DNA of 35,834 bases from Mariprofundaceae bacterium (GCA_026994965.1 JALWPO010000351.1:1-35834); one strand, 5' to 3'; positions 1-9,334 are shown, counted from the first letter of the stretch. The notes: a model not told the origin generated them from the letters alone. Numbers and translations are program-made.

Positions 1-1378
1 GATGGTGGATAGTGCCGTGGCGGATAATCGTACGATTGAAGTGAAGGTAACTTCAGAAGTCAAAGGTGGTTACCGCGTTGATTTGGGTGGTTTGCAAGCC
101 TTTATGCCACGTTCAGAAGTGGATACGCATGCGGGCATGAATGCAGAGCAGTTGATAGGCAATACTTATGAAGTTGCTATTTTAGAAGCAAGTCACAGAC
201 CTGAAAATATTGTTGTGTCGCGCAAGCAACCATTGGCTGCTGTGGCGGCTGAAAAGCAAAAAGCATTTTTTGAGAAAGTGAAGCTTGGCGATAAAGTGAC
301 AGGCGAAGTAAAACGTTTGGCTGATTTTGGCGCATTTGTTGATTTGGGGGGGGTGGATGCTTTGTTGCATGTCTCGGATATGGCATGGCGTCGCATCAAT
401 CATCCTTCAGAAATGCTCTCTGTTGGACAGGTCGTGAGTGCAGAAGTGGTGAAATTAAATGCTGAAACAGGTAAGATTTCTATTTCTACGAAGAACCTTC
501 AGCAAGACCCTTGGGAACATGTTGCCAATACCTATGAAGCAGGCATGCGTTTAACAGGAACCGTACGCAAGTTGTTGGATTTTGGAGCGGTTGTAGAATT
601 AGAGGCGGGTGTGGAAGGCATGATTCACCGTTCTGAAATGAGTTGGACACGTCAGGATGTGAAGCCAACAGAAGTGTTGGCAGAGGGTGATGTAGTTGAT
701 GTGGCAGTATTGGAAATTGATACAGAGCAACGTCGCATTCGTTTAAGCTTGAAAGAAGTAGCTGAGAATCCATGGCAAGCATGGATGAGTGAGCATCCAG
801 AAGGTTCAAAAGTAACAGGAAAAATCAGAAATATTACAGATTTTGGCTTCTTTGTAGCTTTGGCAGAAGGTTTGGATGGTTTGGTTCATATTGGTAATTT
901 ATCTTGGACAGAACAAGGTGAAGATGTCATTAAGAACTATAGTAAAGGGCAGGAAGTTGAGTGTGTAGTGCTGGGTGTAGATGTAGAAAAACAACGCATT
1001 GGGCTGGGAATTAAGCAACTATCAGATGACCCTTTTGAAGTATTTATTGCAGGTGTCAAACGTGGTGCTGTGGTGAAAGGCAAGGTGGATGAAGTCGCAA
1101 CAGGAGCAGTGTGGATTGAGCTTGCTGAACACGTCCGGGCGCGTTTGGCTTTGCGTGAGGTTCCGCGTGATCATGATGCTTTAAAGCTTGGGGATGAAGT
1201 TGAGGCTAAGGTTATTGATGTGAATCGTAAACGTAGACAGGTTGACTTATCGATTCGTCAGTTGTTAAATGATGAAGAGCGGGAAGCTGTAAGGCAATAT
1301 AGTCAATCGGTTTCAGAAGAAGAAGCACCATCAGCATTGGCTTTGGAACTACAAAAGAAACTGCTGGGAAAAAGTTAA
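1..1378 (+). CDS. rpsA: 30S ribosomal protein S1 (5'-truncated by window edge)
   Basis: Tandem S1 RNA-binding repeats in the translation (e.g. GDKVTGEVKRLADFGAFVDLGGVDALLHVSDMAW; GSKVTGKIRNITDFGFFVALAEGLDGLVHIGNLSW). Five repeats visible, so the N-terminal part lies outside the window. Followed by ihfB as in many proteobacteria. Confidence 0.97.
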   Translation, partial: MVDSAVADNRTIEVKVTSEVKGGYRVDLGGLQAFMPRSEVDTHAGMNAEQLIGNTYEVAILEASHRPENIVVSRKQPLAAVAAEKQKAFFEKVKLGDKVTGEVKRLADFGAFVDLGGVDALLHVSDMAWRRINHPSEMLSVGQVVSAEVVKLNAETGKISISTKNLQQDPWEHVANTYEAGMRLTGTVRKLLDFGAVVELEAGVEGMIHRSEMSWTRQDVKPTEVLAEGDVVDVAVLEIDTEQRRIRLSLKEVAENPWQAWMSEHPEGSKVTGKIRNITDFGFFVALAEGLDGLVHIGNLSWTEQGEDVIKNYSKGQEVECVVLGVDVEKQRIGLGIKQLSDDPFEVFIAGVKRGAVVKGKVDEVATGAVWIELAEHVRARLALREVPRDHDALKLGDEVEAKVIDVNRKRRQVDLSIRQLLNDEEREAVRQYSQSVSEEEAPSALALELQKKLLGKS

Positions 1379-1428
1379 CAAAGTGTATGCATGTGGATGG
1401 TATAGTGTGACACCCACAAGGAGGTTGT

Positions 1429-1713
1429 ATGACAAAATCTGAATTGGTGGATATCGTAGCAGAGTCTCATGGTCAAATTACGAGAAAAGAAGCGGAATTT
1501 GTAGTTAGTGAAGTCTTTGATGCAATTTCAGGCGCGCTAACAGAAGGTGAGCGAGTGGAGTTGAGAGGCTTTGGAAGTTTTACAGTGAAAAAACGTGAAC
1601 CTCGTATTGGGCGTAATCCTAAGACTGGTGAATCTGTGAATGTTCCCGCAAAAGTTGTGCCTCACTTTAAACCTGGCAAAGAGCTGCGCGAACGCGTTGA
1701 TGCAAAAAACTAA
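1429..1713 (+). CDS. ihfB: Integration host factor subunit beta / HU-family DNA-binding protein
   Basis: 94 aa HU/IHF fold with signature GFGSFTVKKREPRIGRNPKTGESVNVPAKVVPHFKPGKELRERV; AAGGAGG ribosome-binding site upstream; position after rpsA. Confidence 0.95.
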   Translation: MTKSELVDIVAESHGQITRKEAEFVVSEVFDAISGALTEGERVELRGFGSFTVKKREPRIGRNPKTGESVNVPAKVVPHFKPGKELRERVDAKN

Positions 1714-1744
1714 ATATACCACGCTTGTTCTTAAGCAAGGGCGG

Positions 1745-2038
1745 ATGCATTGGCTAAATATTGTGGTGATGGCCTTGTTGACAGCTTTTGCAATTGCTTT
1801 TGCTGTATCTAATTTATCACCTGTTGAAGTTTCTTTCTTGGGATTGAAATCGAAAGCTGTTCCTCTTTATATTCCAGTATTTATTGCCTTCTTATTGGGT
1901 TTTTCTGGTGGGATGTTGTCTTTAAGTTTTTCTAGACGTAAACATAAACGACAAATCTTAAATCTTAGCAAAGAGAATGCCTTATTGCAGCAAGAGGTGG
2001 AAAATTTGCGTAATATTCCTCTGCAGGATGATGTTTGA
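1745..2038 (+). CDS. lapA: LapA-domain inner-membrane protein
   Basis: Two predicted TM segments followed by a coiled-coil-like tail (LLQQEVENLRNIP); located between ihfB and lapB. Start could also be 1700 (MQKTKYTT...), overlapping ihfB. Confidence 0.8.
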   Translation: MHWLNIVVMALLTAFAIAFAVSNLSPVEVSFLGLKSKAVPLYIPVFIAFLLGFSGGMLSLSFSRRKHKRQILNLSKENALLQQEVENLRNIPLQDDV

Positions 2039-2077
2039 ATCCATGTTTCTTTGTGTTGTGCGCTTTAGAGGTATGTG

Positions 2078-3211
2078 ATGAATAGTATTTTCATCGCACT
2101 TTTGGTATTGGCTCTTGGGGCTGCATGGGTGTTTTTTTGGCGTCAATGGCAGGATAATGAAGAAATAAAACCTGATGTTGAACATGATGAACGTGTCTCA
2201 CCACTATTACGTGGCATCAATTATTTATTATCCGATGAACCAGATCGTGCGCTACAAGAAATGGTGCAGGTTGCACGTTTGCGTTCAGAAGCTGCTGATG
2301 TGTATATGGCATTGGGTGAAATGTTTAGATCCCATGGTGAGATTGGGCGTGCTGTGCGTATTCATCAAAATATTCTTGCAAGGCCAGATGTTCCTTCATC
2401 ACTTTATTTGCAAGCCCACCTTGCATTAGCAAAAGATTTCCAGGCGGGTGGATTGCTAGATAGGGCTTTAAGGCATTATCAAAAGGTTTTAGATGTAAAA
2501 TCTGATCATATTGATGCTTTAACAGCATCACTTCGGATTCGTGAACAGAGTAGTGAGTGGGGGGAAGCAGAAGAGCTACTTTCGCGTATAGAGCGTTTAC
2601 AAGGTGATGAAGATAGTCTGCATCGCGCATATTTATGGTCAGCATTAGCTTCTGATGCTATGGATTCTGGTGATATGGATGTGGCAGAGCGCTATATTGA
2701 GAAGTCATTAGCTCTGGCGGAAGCATGCGGGCAAGCTCATATACTCAAGATAAAGATGGCTTTAGAGAAAAGTGATTTGGAAGAAATAAAAAGTGCTATT
2801 GAATGTATGCAAAAAGATGCACCAAGATATTTGCATTTATTGGTGCCATTGTTGATACAAAAAGATGGTAAGGCATATGAAGATTTACTGATGCAGTGCT
2901 GGAAGTCTGATCGAGATGATGAATTGGCTTTGGCATGGCTGGAAGAAGTGGCAAGTATTGATAAAGATGCGATATCAGATTTACAACAACGATTGGAATT
3001 TGTGTCACATAACCTGAGAAATTCATTGCGTTTGGCTGCATTGGGGATGAATGGTGATAGTGTGCTTGTAGCACATGCAAAACAGTGGCGAGTGAGTATG
3101 AAACATTATTGCTGCACTGAATGTGGTGTACAAATTGTAGATATGCGTTGGCAATGTCCTCAATGTCATCATTGGGGAAGTATGGAAGCTTTGACAGAAA
3201 GTAATCGTTAA
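2078..3211 (+). CDS. lapB: LapB (YciM)-like lipopolysaccharide assembly TPR protein with C-terminal rubredoxin-type zinc ribbon
   Basis: N-terminal TM anchor, TPR-like repeats, C-terminal CCTECGVQIVDMRWQCPQCHHWGSM metal-binding ribbon; synteny lapA-lapB-pyrF. Alternative GTG start at 2075. Confidence 0.92.
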   Translation: MNSIFIALLVLALGAAWVFFWRQWQDNEEIKPDVEHDERVSPLLRGINYLLSDEPDRALQEMVQVARLRSEAADVYMALGEMFRSHGEIGRAVRIHQNILARPDVPSSLYLQAHLALAKDFQAGGLLDRALRHYQKVLDVKSDHIDALTASLRIREQSSEWGEAEELLSRIERLQGDEDSLHRAYLWSALASDAMDSGDMDVAERYIEKSLALAEACGQAHILKIKMALEKSDLEEIKSAIECMQKDAPRYLHLLVPLLIQKDGKAYEDLLMQCWKSDRDDELALAWLEEVASIDKDAISDLQQRLEFVSHNLRNSLRLAALGMNGDSVLVAHAKQWRVSMKHYCCTECGVQIVDMRWQCPQCHHWGSMEALTESNR

Positions 3212-3249
3212 TGTGTTAGAGGCGGAAATCATGAAAGAAAGAGGTAAGT

Positions 3250-3948
3250 ATGAGCGATAGATTCATCATGCAAAATCGCTTGATGGTCGCACTGGATTTA
3301 GAAAATAAATCCCAAGCGTTAAAGATGCGAGATCAATTGATGGGTCATGTGGGTTGGCTTAAGGTTGGGTTACGATTGTTTGTTGCTGAAGGTCCTGACT
3401 TGATTCAAACTTTAACCAAGAAACATCATGTTTTTTTAGATTTAAAATTTCACGATATTCCGAACACAGTTGCCCAAGCCATTGAGATTGCTGGGAACCT
3501 TGGCGTTCAGATGGTCAATGTGCATGCGGCTGGTGGCTATGATATGTTACAAAAAGCAGCGCAGGCAGCAAAACACTTTCCCGATATGAAATTGATAGCT
3601 GTAACGGTATTAACCAGTGATGGAAGTATGAGTGCAGAACAAGCACAAGCAGTGGCTGTTGAACGAGCGAAGTTGGCTTGTGATGCAGGCTTATCTGGTG
3701 TGGTTTGTAGTGCGCATGAGGTAGCCGCGATTAAAAACGCCTGTGGGGATGGTTTTTTAACGGTTACACCAGGGATTCGTTGGGGTAATCAAGATCTGCA
3801 AGATCAAAAACGTGTAGCAGATCCCGCTGGAGCAATACAAGTTGGAGCTGATTATTTGGTTGTGGGGCGCCCGATTATTCAAGCCTCAAATCCAGCTGAT
3901 GCAGCAGATGAGGCGGTCAGCATGATGTGTGATGCACAATATGGGTGA
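3250..3948 (+). CDS. pyrF: Orotidine 5'-phosphate decarboxylase
   Basis: MVALDLENKSQAL..., HVFLDLKFHDIPNTVAQA (catalytic DxKxxD-type motif), VTPGIRWG, DYLVVGRPI. Confidence 0.97.
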   Translation: MSDRFIMQNRLMVALDLENKSQALKMRDQLMGHVGWLKVGLRLFVAEGPDLIQTLTKKHHVFLDLKFHDIPNTVAQAIEIAGNLGVQMVNVHAAGGYDMLQKAAQAAKHFPDMKLIAVTVLTSDGSMSAEQAQAVAVERAKLACDAGLSGVVCSAHEVAAIKNACGDGFLTVTPGIRWGNQDLQDQKRVADPAGAIQVGADYLVVGRPIIQASNPADAADEAVSMMCDAQYG

Positions 3949-3949
3949 T

Positions 3950-5098
3950 ATGTATGAGCAAGGCTTAGCGCCTTATGCATGCAAATCCAAGTTATCGCGT
4001 GGCCGCCGGTTTCATGAACATGAAGAGTCCGCGCGTAATATTTTTCAACGTGATAGAGATAGGATTATTCACTCAACTGCATTTCGGCGCTTGGAATATA
4101 AAACGCAAGTTTTTGTCAATCATGAGGGCGATCATTATAGAACACGATTAACCCATTCGATTGAGGTGGCACAAATTGCTCGTTCATTATGCAGAGCGAT
4201 GGCCTTGCATGAGGATTTGGCAGAAGCTGTAGCATTGGCACATGATTTGGGGCATACGCCATTTGGCCATTCAGGCCAAGATGCTTTGCATGAAGTGATG
4301 GTGCCCTATGGTGGATTTGAGCATAATAGACAATCATTACGGATTGTTGAGAAATTGGAAGTGCGTTATCCTGATTTTTCTGGATTAAATTTAAGCTATG
4401 AAACGCGTGAAGGTATTGTGAAACATCATTCGCCTCATGATACCCCGCGCAATAAAGATTTGTCTGAATATCATTTGGATGAACAAGCAAGCTTGGAAGC
4501 GCAACTTGGTAATTTAGCGGATGAAATTGCTTACAACAATCATGATATTGATGATGGTTATCGAGCCAAGATGTTGACCTTAAAAGATTTGAAGCAAATA
4601 GCGCTTTTTAAACAGCATTATGATGTTGTGTGTAAGCAGTATGCCGATATAGATGAACGCTTTATGGTTTCAGAAACCATTCGACATATGATTAACTATT
4701 TAATTATGGATGTGATTGAAGAAACGCAAAAGCGAATACAGAAATATAATATTAGGAGTTTAGATGATGTACGCTCTTGCGCATATCCATTGGTCGGGTT
4801 CTCAAAATCTGTGCGCCACATGAATGGCGAAATGAAAAAATATTTATTTCAGCATATGTATAGTCATTACCGCGTTGTACGTATGGCAGCTAAGGCTGAG
4901 CGAGTCATTCAAAGTATTTTTGATGCATACATGCAACGCCCTAAGATGTTGCCTGATGGACCGCGTGATGTATTGAAACATCATGCCAAAGATGAGGTCA
5001 AGAAAGCGCGTGTTATTGCCGATTATATTGCGGGCATGACAGATCGCTATGCGCTTGAGGAGTACGATAGATTATTCGATATCCATGCAAAAAGTTAA
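3950..5098 (+). CDS. dgt: Deoxyguanosinetriphosphate triphosphohydrolase-like HD-domain protein
   Basis: HD phosphohydrolase motifs: RDRIIHSTAFRRLEYKTQVFVNHEGDHYRTRLTHSIEVAQIARS and AHDLGHTPFGHSGQDAL. ORF opens at 3929; starts at 3941 or 3950 are equally possible and overlap or abut pyrF. Confidence 0.92.
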   Translation: MYEQGLAPYACKSKLSRGRRFHEHEESARNIFQRDRDRIIHSTAFRRLEYKTQVFVNHEGDHYRTRLTHSIEVAQIARSLCRAMALHEDLAEAVALAHDLGHTPFGHSGQDALHEVMVPYGGFEHNRQSLRIVEKLEVRYPDFSGLNLSYETREGIVKHHSPHDTPRNKDLSEYHLDEQASLEAQLGNLADEIAYNNHDIDDGYRAKMLTLKDLKQIALFKQHYDVVCKQYADIDERFMVSETIRHMINYLIMDVIEETQKRIQKYNIRSLDDVRSCAYPLVGFSKSVRHMNGEMKKYLFQHMYSHYRVVRMAAKAERVIQSIFDAYMQRPKMLPDGPRDVLKHHAKDEVKKARVIADYIAGMTDRYALEEYDRLFDIHAKS

Positions 5099-5102
5099 TG
5101 CT

Positions 5103-5822
5103 TTAAGATGGTTCATCTCGCAGAAAAAATTCCATTTTCATATCGCCAAGTTCGATAATAGCACTATCTTTTAATGGTGTGGGTTGCTCGCTAATTGGAG
5201 TGCCATTGACCTTAGCTTTAGAAATACCTTCCAAGTGTGTAATATGATAGCCAGTGGGTCTACGTGTAATCACAGCAGATTGTTTGCCGACAGTAAACCC
5301 TTTTGCTTTGATACGGCAGTTGTCACCTTTACCAATACTGGTGAGTGAGGCGCTTAAATCAAAGCTTTTACCAGCTTGTGTGCCCGAAATAATCTGAACT
5401 GCACCCAAGGGCATAGCAGGGGCAGAGGTTTTGGTGTTACCCAGTAATGCACTTCTGGATTGTGGAGAAATAATCATGGTTTTATCCATATCACTTTCTT
5501 CTGCTTCTGATGTTGTGGTGGGAAGAGGGTCATCAAGGGATACAAATGTTAACGTGTGTTTTCCAATCAGAATAGATTCACCATTTTTAAGAATATGCTT
5601 GGTGATGGGTTTGTTGTTAACCAGTGTCCCATTGGTGCTACCTAAATCTTCAAGAATAACCTTATTGCCAATTTTTAATATGCGAGCATGTCGACCGCTA
5701 ACGGCTAAATTGTCAATATGAATAGTATTTTCTGATTTTCGACCAATAGTTGTCTCTTCCGCTTCTAGCGGGTACTCAGAGATAATGGTATCTTTAAAGC
5801 GAAGTACGAGTTTGTTGCTCAT
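5103..5822 (-). CDS. FHA-domain protein with one canonical and one degenerate FHA domain
   Basis: N-terminal FHA: TIGRKSENTIHIDNLAVSGRHARILKIGNKVILEDLGSTNGTLVNNKPI (canonical GR / SGRH / STNGT). C-terminal FHA-like: SIGKGDNCRIKAKGFTVGKQSAVITRRPTGYHITHLEGISKAKVNGTPI lacks the conserved Arg and S-x-x-H. Confidence 0.92.
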   Translation of the reverse strand: MSNKLVLRFKDTIISEYPLEAEETTIGRKSENTIHIDNLAVSGRHARILKIGNKVILEDLGSTNGTLVNNKPITKHILKNGESILIGKHTLTFVSLDDPLPTTTSEAEESDMDKTMIISPQSRSALLGNTKTSAPAMPLGAVQIISGTQAGKSFDLSASLTSIGKGDNCRIKAKGFTVGKQSAVITRRPTGYHITHLEGISKAKVNGTPISEQPTPLKDSAIIELGDMKMEFFLRDEPS

Positions 5823-5853
5823 AGGGATTTATCCTCCACTGCTCTTCTTAAAC

Positions 5854-6666
5854 TTAACTGCGTCGAAACAGGCGTGATAAAAAGCCCTGTTTGCGATGAA
5901 ACTGTTTTGCTGCCCGAATTAAAATCACTGAAATATTATCCGGTCCGCCTGCATCATTTGCCAATTGTATCAAAGCGGTTGCTGCATGATTTAGGTTTTT
6001 GTAGTGATCAATCAATGTGAGGCGAATTGCCTCATTGGGAACCACATCTGTTAAACCATCTGAACACATTAAATACATATCTCCCTCTTGTACAATATCT
6101 TCAACAATATCCGGTTCAACGTCAGGTTCAACACCCAATGCGCGTGTAACCAAGTTTTTAATTGAAGAATTACGGGCATCATCTTCTGTTAGTAGTCCGC
6201 GACGCACTTGCTCCTGTATAAGAGAGTGATCTTCTGTGACGTGGGACAAGTTATCACCACGTAAGCGATACATGCGAGAATCTCCGACATGAGCAGCAGT
6301 TAATCGATCACCATAAAATATGCCAGCAACAACGGTTGTACCCATGCCTGCACATTCACGTTTTTGTTGCGATGCTTCATATATAGCATTGTTAGCCATA
6401 GCAATGGTTTCTTGGGCAAGCATAGATTCACCTGTGAATCCAGTATCTTCATTAAGCTTGGCTTCAGGCATACTGGGTAATTGTGCTTCAAAACAACGTG
6501 TAATCACATCAACAGCCATAGCGCTAGCCACTTCCCCTGCATTGTGACCGCCCATACCATCTGCAAGCACAGCAAAGCCAAGTTCGGGTGTAATACCAAC
6601 ATAATCTTCATTATGATTGCGTTTGATACCTACATCAGTGAGAGCATACATTTCTAAGCCATTCAT
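5854..6666 (-). CDS. PP2C-family serine/threonine protein phosphatase
   Basis: PP2C motifs NHNEDYVG, VLADGMGGHNAGEVAS, AHVGDSRMYRLRGD, MCSDGLTDVV, GGPDNISVILI; ATGA overlap with the kinase gene stop. Confidence 0.96.
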   Translation of the reverse strand: MNGLEMYALTDVGIKRNHNEDYVGITPELGFAVLADGMGGHNAGEVASAMAVDVITRCFEAQLPSMPEAKLNEDTGFTGESMLAQETIAMANNAIYEASQQKRECAGMGTTVVAGIFYGDRLTAAHVGDSRMYRLRGDNLSHVTEDHSLIQEQVRRGLLTEDDARNSSIKNLVTRALGVEPDVEPDIVEDIVQEGDMYLMCSDGLTDVVPNEAIRLTLIDHYKNLNHAATALIQLANDAGGPDNISVILIRAAKQFHRKQGFLSRLFRRS

Positions 6667-9176
6667 GATTTTCCTCCCTTTGCAGACATCTCACGTAAAC
6701 ATTGGATAATTTCTTTAATCACAGCTGCACCATTAGGGATGCGTGTTGCTGGATCTTTGGATAACATATGATTAATAAGCTTGGCTGTCCGGTCAGAAAT
6801 ATTGGCATTATGCTCACGAATATCAGGATGAGGTTCATTGGCGATTTGAAACATTAATGTCGCCATAGAATCACCGCGGAAAGGGCGAGCACCACTAAGC
6901 ATCTCATACATCATCACACCAAGAGAAAATAAATCAGAGCGCCCATCAACATGTTTACCAGATAGTTGCTCTGGCGACATGTATGATGGTGTACCAAGAA
7001 CCACACCAGTTTTTGTTTTGCTTGATGCTGTAATTCTGGCAATACCAAAATCAGTAACCTTAACCGATTTATCTCTAAGTAGCATGATGTTGGCAGGTTT
7101 GATGTCACGATGTACCACATTTTGAGATTGGGCATAATGCAAAGCTTCCGCAACTTTCCCACAAATTTTCAAGGTAGCAGCAGCAGGGAATAATTTGCCT
7201 TTTTTGGTATAAGGCGCGAGATCTGAGCCATCAAGAAACTCCATAGCAATATAAGCCAAATCATGCTCATCACCAGCATCAAAGATAGTGACAATATTGG
7301 GGTGGTTAAGCATGCCAGCGGTTTCAGCTTCACGGAAAAAACGTTCTTTAACTTCTTCCATTTCATCAGGCTCAAATTCTTGGGCAAGTGCCATGGTTTT
7401 GATTGCAACTTCACGATTTATTTTTGGATCTTTACCTAAGTAAACGGTGCCCATGGCGCCTTTGCCTAGTTCTCGGATGATTTCGTAACGACCCAAAGTA
7501 GGTTTGGCACCACCAGTAATCAGAAGTGTTGACATGCCTCCGCCTGTTGAAGCGCCACCAAAAATCATGGTTTCACCCGCGCTTTGCATGCGTTCTATAC
7601 GTGTCGAAACATCTTTGTAAGATTTGTTATGTTCACTAATATATTCATACACAGATGATGCTTTGTTAAATTGTCGTTTACGCTCAAAATCCAATGCTAA
7701 GTTGTAAATACATTGTAAAATATCATCGTTTACAGGGCATTTACGGAATTTATCGAATGCCATATCTAGCATACCTTGACTTTGAAAGGATAAGCCAAGC
7801 ATTTTATTTGTTTCCGCAGAATCGGCTGATATTTTCTCGCGAGCTTCTTCGCTGGCGAAGTGTCGTTTGGTGGTAAGAAATAGGTATCCAATCAAGAGTA
7901 ATGTGCTGGCAGTCATGGTTTGCAACCAAAGGGCTGAAGATACCAATAAGAAGAAGCTTGCAGCCAATAATGATAAAAATAATAATATGGATACGATGGA
8001 GCCAGCCATAACACTCATGCGTGGAAGTAAGGCAATAAGAAAGATACCAATTAAAACAATGAGTGAAAATTCAACCAAACTTGCCCAAGCGGGTTGGGTG
8101 TAAAAAGATTCATCCAGAATGCTTTGTAAAACATTAGCTTGAAATTCTACACCCGACATATAATTACTTACAGGTGTGACATAAGTTTCACCAAGTCCTG
8201 TGCCAGTAACGCCAATGAGTACGATTTTATCTTTGAATACAGATGCAGGGATTGCACCAGATAGAACTTCATGAAAAGGATAGTGTTTGAATACTGCACT
8301 TTCACCTTCACCATGAAAGGCTGGGTACATACGCATCTGTGTATCAGAGCCAATTTCTAAAGCGCCTAATGCAATACTTTGACCCAAATGAAGCTGAATA
8401 TCATCAACCGTGAGATTTAAATCACGCGCTGCCATCATAAGTGCTAACGATGGGAAGAATTGCCCATAATATTCAACAACCAGTGGGTCTGTACGTAGTG
8501 TTCCATCACTATCAAGCACAACATTTAAGAAACCTAAACCCGCAGCAGCATTGGCAAGTTCTGGGAATGGAAAGTGTAACTTAACAGCATTAATAGGGTT
8601 AGCTGCGGTATCTGCGTCAATCACATTCTTAATGTCTATTCGATTAATAAAGGGTTGTGTGATGGCATCGGGATTGCCCAGTGGTGTGCCAGGGTCAAAA
8701 AACATAGGCATATACACATTGCCACTTTGGCGTGTTGCAGAGACCAGTAAATGGTCATCATCAGTAGCTAATATCTCAGCTTGGACTTTGTTGGCTTCTT
8801 CAATTTTACCTTGTTGACGTAAAAGCTGGGCTAGCTGAAGACTCACTTGTGCGCTCTTCGTAGCTTTTTGTTTTTCGCTAAAGAAAATATCAACACCGAT
8901 TAAGCGAGCATTAGCTTCTGATAAGCGTTTAATAACACTAGAGACAATGGATCGCGGCCATGGCCAGCGACCAAGACGTTCAATGGATGCATCATCAATA
9001 TCAACGATAACAATTTTATCATCTGCAGGCATGCGACTGGCTGAAATGGCAGTATCATAAGCAGCAAACTCTAAGGATTTAAGAGGGGCGAAATTGATAC
9101 TGTAAGCAAAACAAAAAATTAATGTTAATACCAGCCCAAGAAACCAATCGGACTTCCAGAAAGCACGCTTATTCAA
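6663..9176 (-). CDS. CHASE2-domain transmembrane serine/threonine protein kinase
   Basis: N-terminal TM then CHASE2-like periplasmic domain (IVIVDIDDASIERLGRWPWPRS, VLIGVTGTGLGETYVTPV...MSGVEFQANVLQSIL), TM cluster, TPR-like linker, C-terminal kinase (ELGKGAMGTVYLGKDP; VAIKTM; VVHRDIKPANIMLL; VTDFGIA; GTPSYMSPEQ). Start placed at TTG 9176, 9 nt after GGAGGAGAGG; the ORF extends to ATG at 9212. Confidence 0.93.
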   Translation of the reverse strand: MNKRAFWKSDWFLGLVLTLIFCFAYSINFAPLKSLEFAAYDTAISASRMPADDKIVIVDIDDASIERLGRWPWPRSIVSSVIKRLSEANARLIGVDIFFSEKQKATKSAQVSLQLAQLLRQQGKIEEANKVQAEILATDDDHLLVSATRQSGNVYMPMFFDPGTPLGNPDAITQPFINRIDIKNVIDADTAANPINAVKLHFPFPELANAAAGLGFLNVVLDSDGTLRTDPLVVEYYGQFFPSLALMMAARDLNLTVDDIQLHLGQSIALGALEIGSDTQMRMYPAFHGEGESAVFKHYPFHEVLSGAIPASVFKDKIVLIGVTGTGLGETYVTPVSNYMSGVEFQANVLQSILDESFYTQPAWASLVEFSLIVLIGIFLIALLPRMSVMAGSIVSILLFLSLLAASFFLLVSSALWLQTMTASTLLLIGYLFLTTKRHFASEEAREKISADSAETNKMLGLSFQSQGMLDMAFDKFRKCPVNDDILQCIYNLALDFERKRQFNKASSVYEYISEHNKSYKDVSTRIERMQSAGETMIFGGASTGGGMSTLLITGGAKPTLGRYEIIRELGKGAMGTVYLGKDPKINREVAIKTMALAQEFEPDEMEEVKERFFREAETAGMLNHPNIVTIFDAGDEHDLAYIAMEFLDGSDLAPYTKKGKLFPAAATLKICGKVAEALHYAQSQNVVHRDIKPANIMLLRDKSVKVTDFGIARITASSKTKTGVVLGTPSYMSPEQLSGKHVDGRSDLFSLGVMMYEMLSGARPFRGDSMATLMFQIANEPHPDIREHNANISDRTAKLINHMLSKDPATRIPNGAAVIKEIIQCLREMSAKGGKS

Positions 9177-9185
9177 TTGACAACA

Positions 9186-9195
9186 CCTCTCCTCC
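9186..9195 (-). promoter_or_regulatory. Ribosome-binding site of the CHASE2 kinase gene
   Basis: Minus-strand GGAGGAGAGG followed after 9 nt by in-frame TTG AAT AAG. Confidence 0.7.
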
Positions 9196-9305
9196 ATTAC
9201 GCAGCATATCATCTATACCCGTAGCCTTACAAACATATCGTAGTGTGCGTATATTATGCCCGATACTCAAGGATTTATTCATCATTGTGTGAGTACGATT
9301 ACTTA

Positions 9306-9334
9306 TTGACATAGGGCTGGGCGATTCGTACGGT
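9306..9334 (+). promoter_or_regulatory. Putative sigma70-type promoter of tRNA-Asn
   Basis: Perfect -35 TTGACA (9306-9311), 17-nt spacer, weak -10 TACGGT (9329-9334), then a GC-rich discriminator (TCGCGCC) before the tRNA. Confidence 0.55.

Noticed and set aside
177-809. Several minus-strand ORFs antisense to rpsA (e.g. 177..386, 486..809)
   Set aside because: No recognisable domains and unusual His/Pro/Ser/Leu-rich composition; they lie entirely within a clear S1 coding sequence and look like shadow ORFs.
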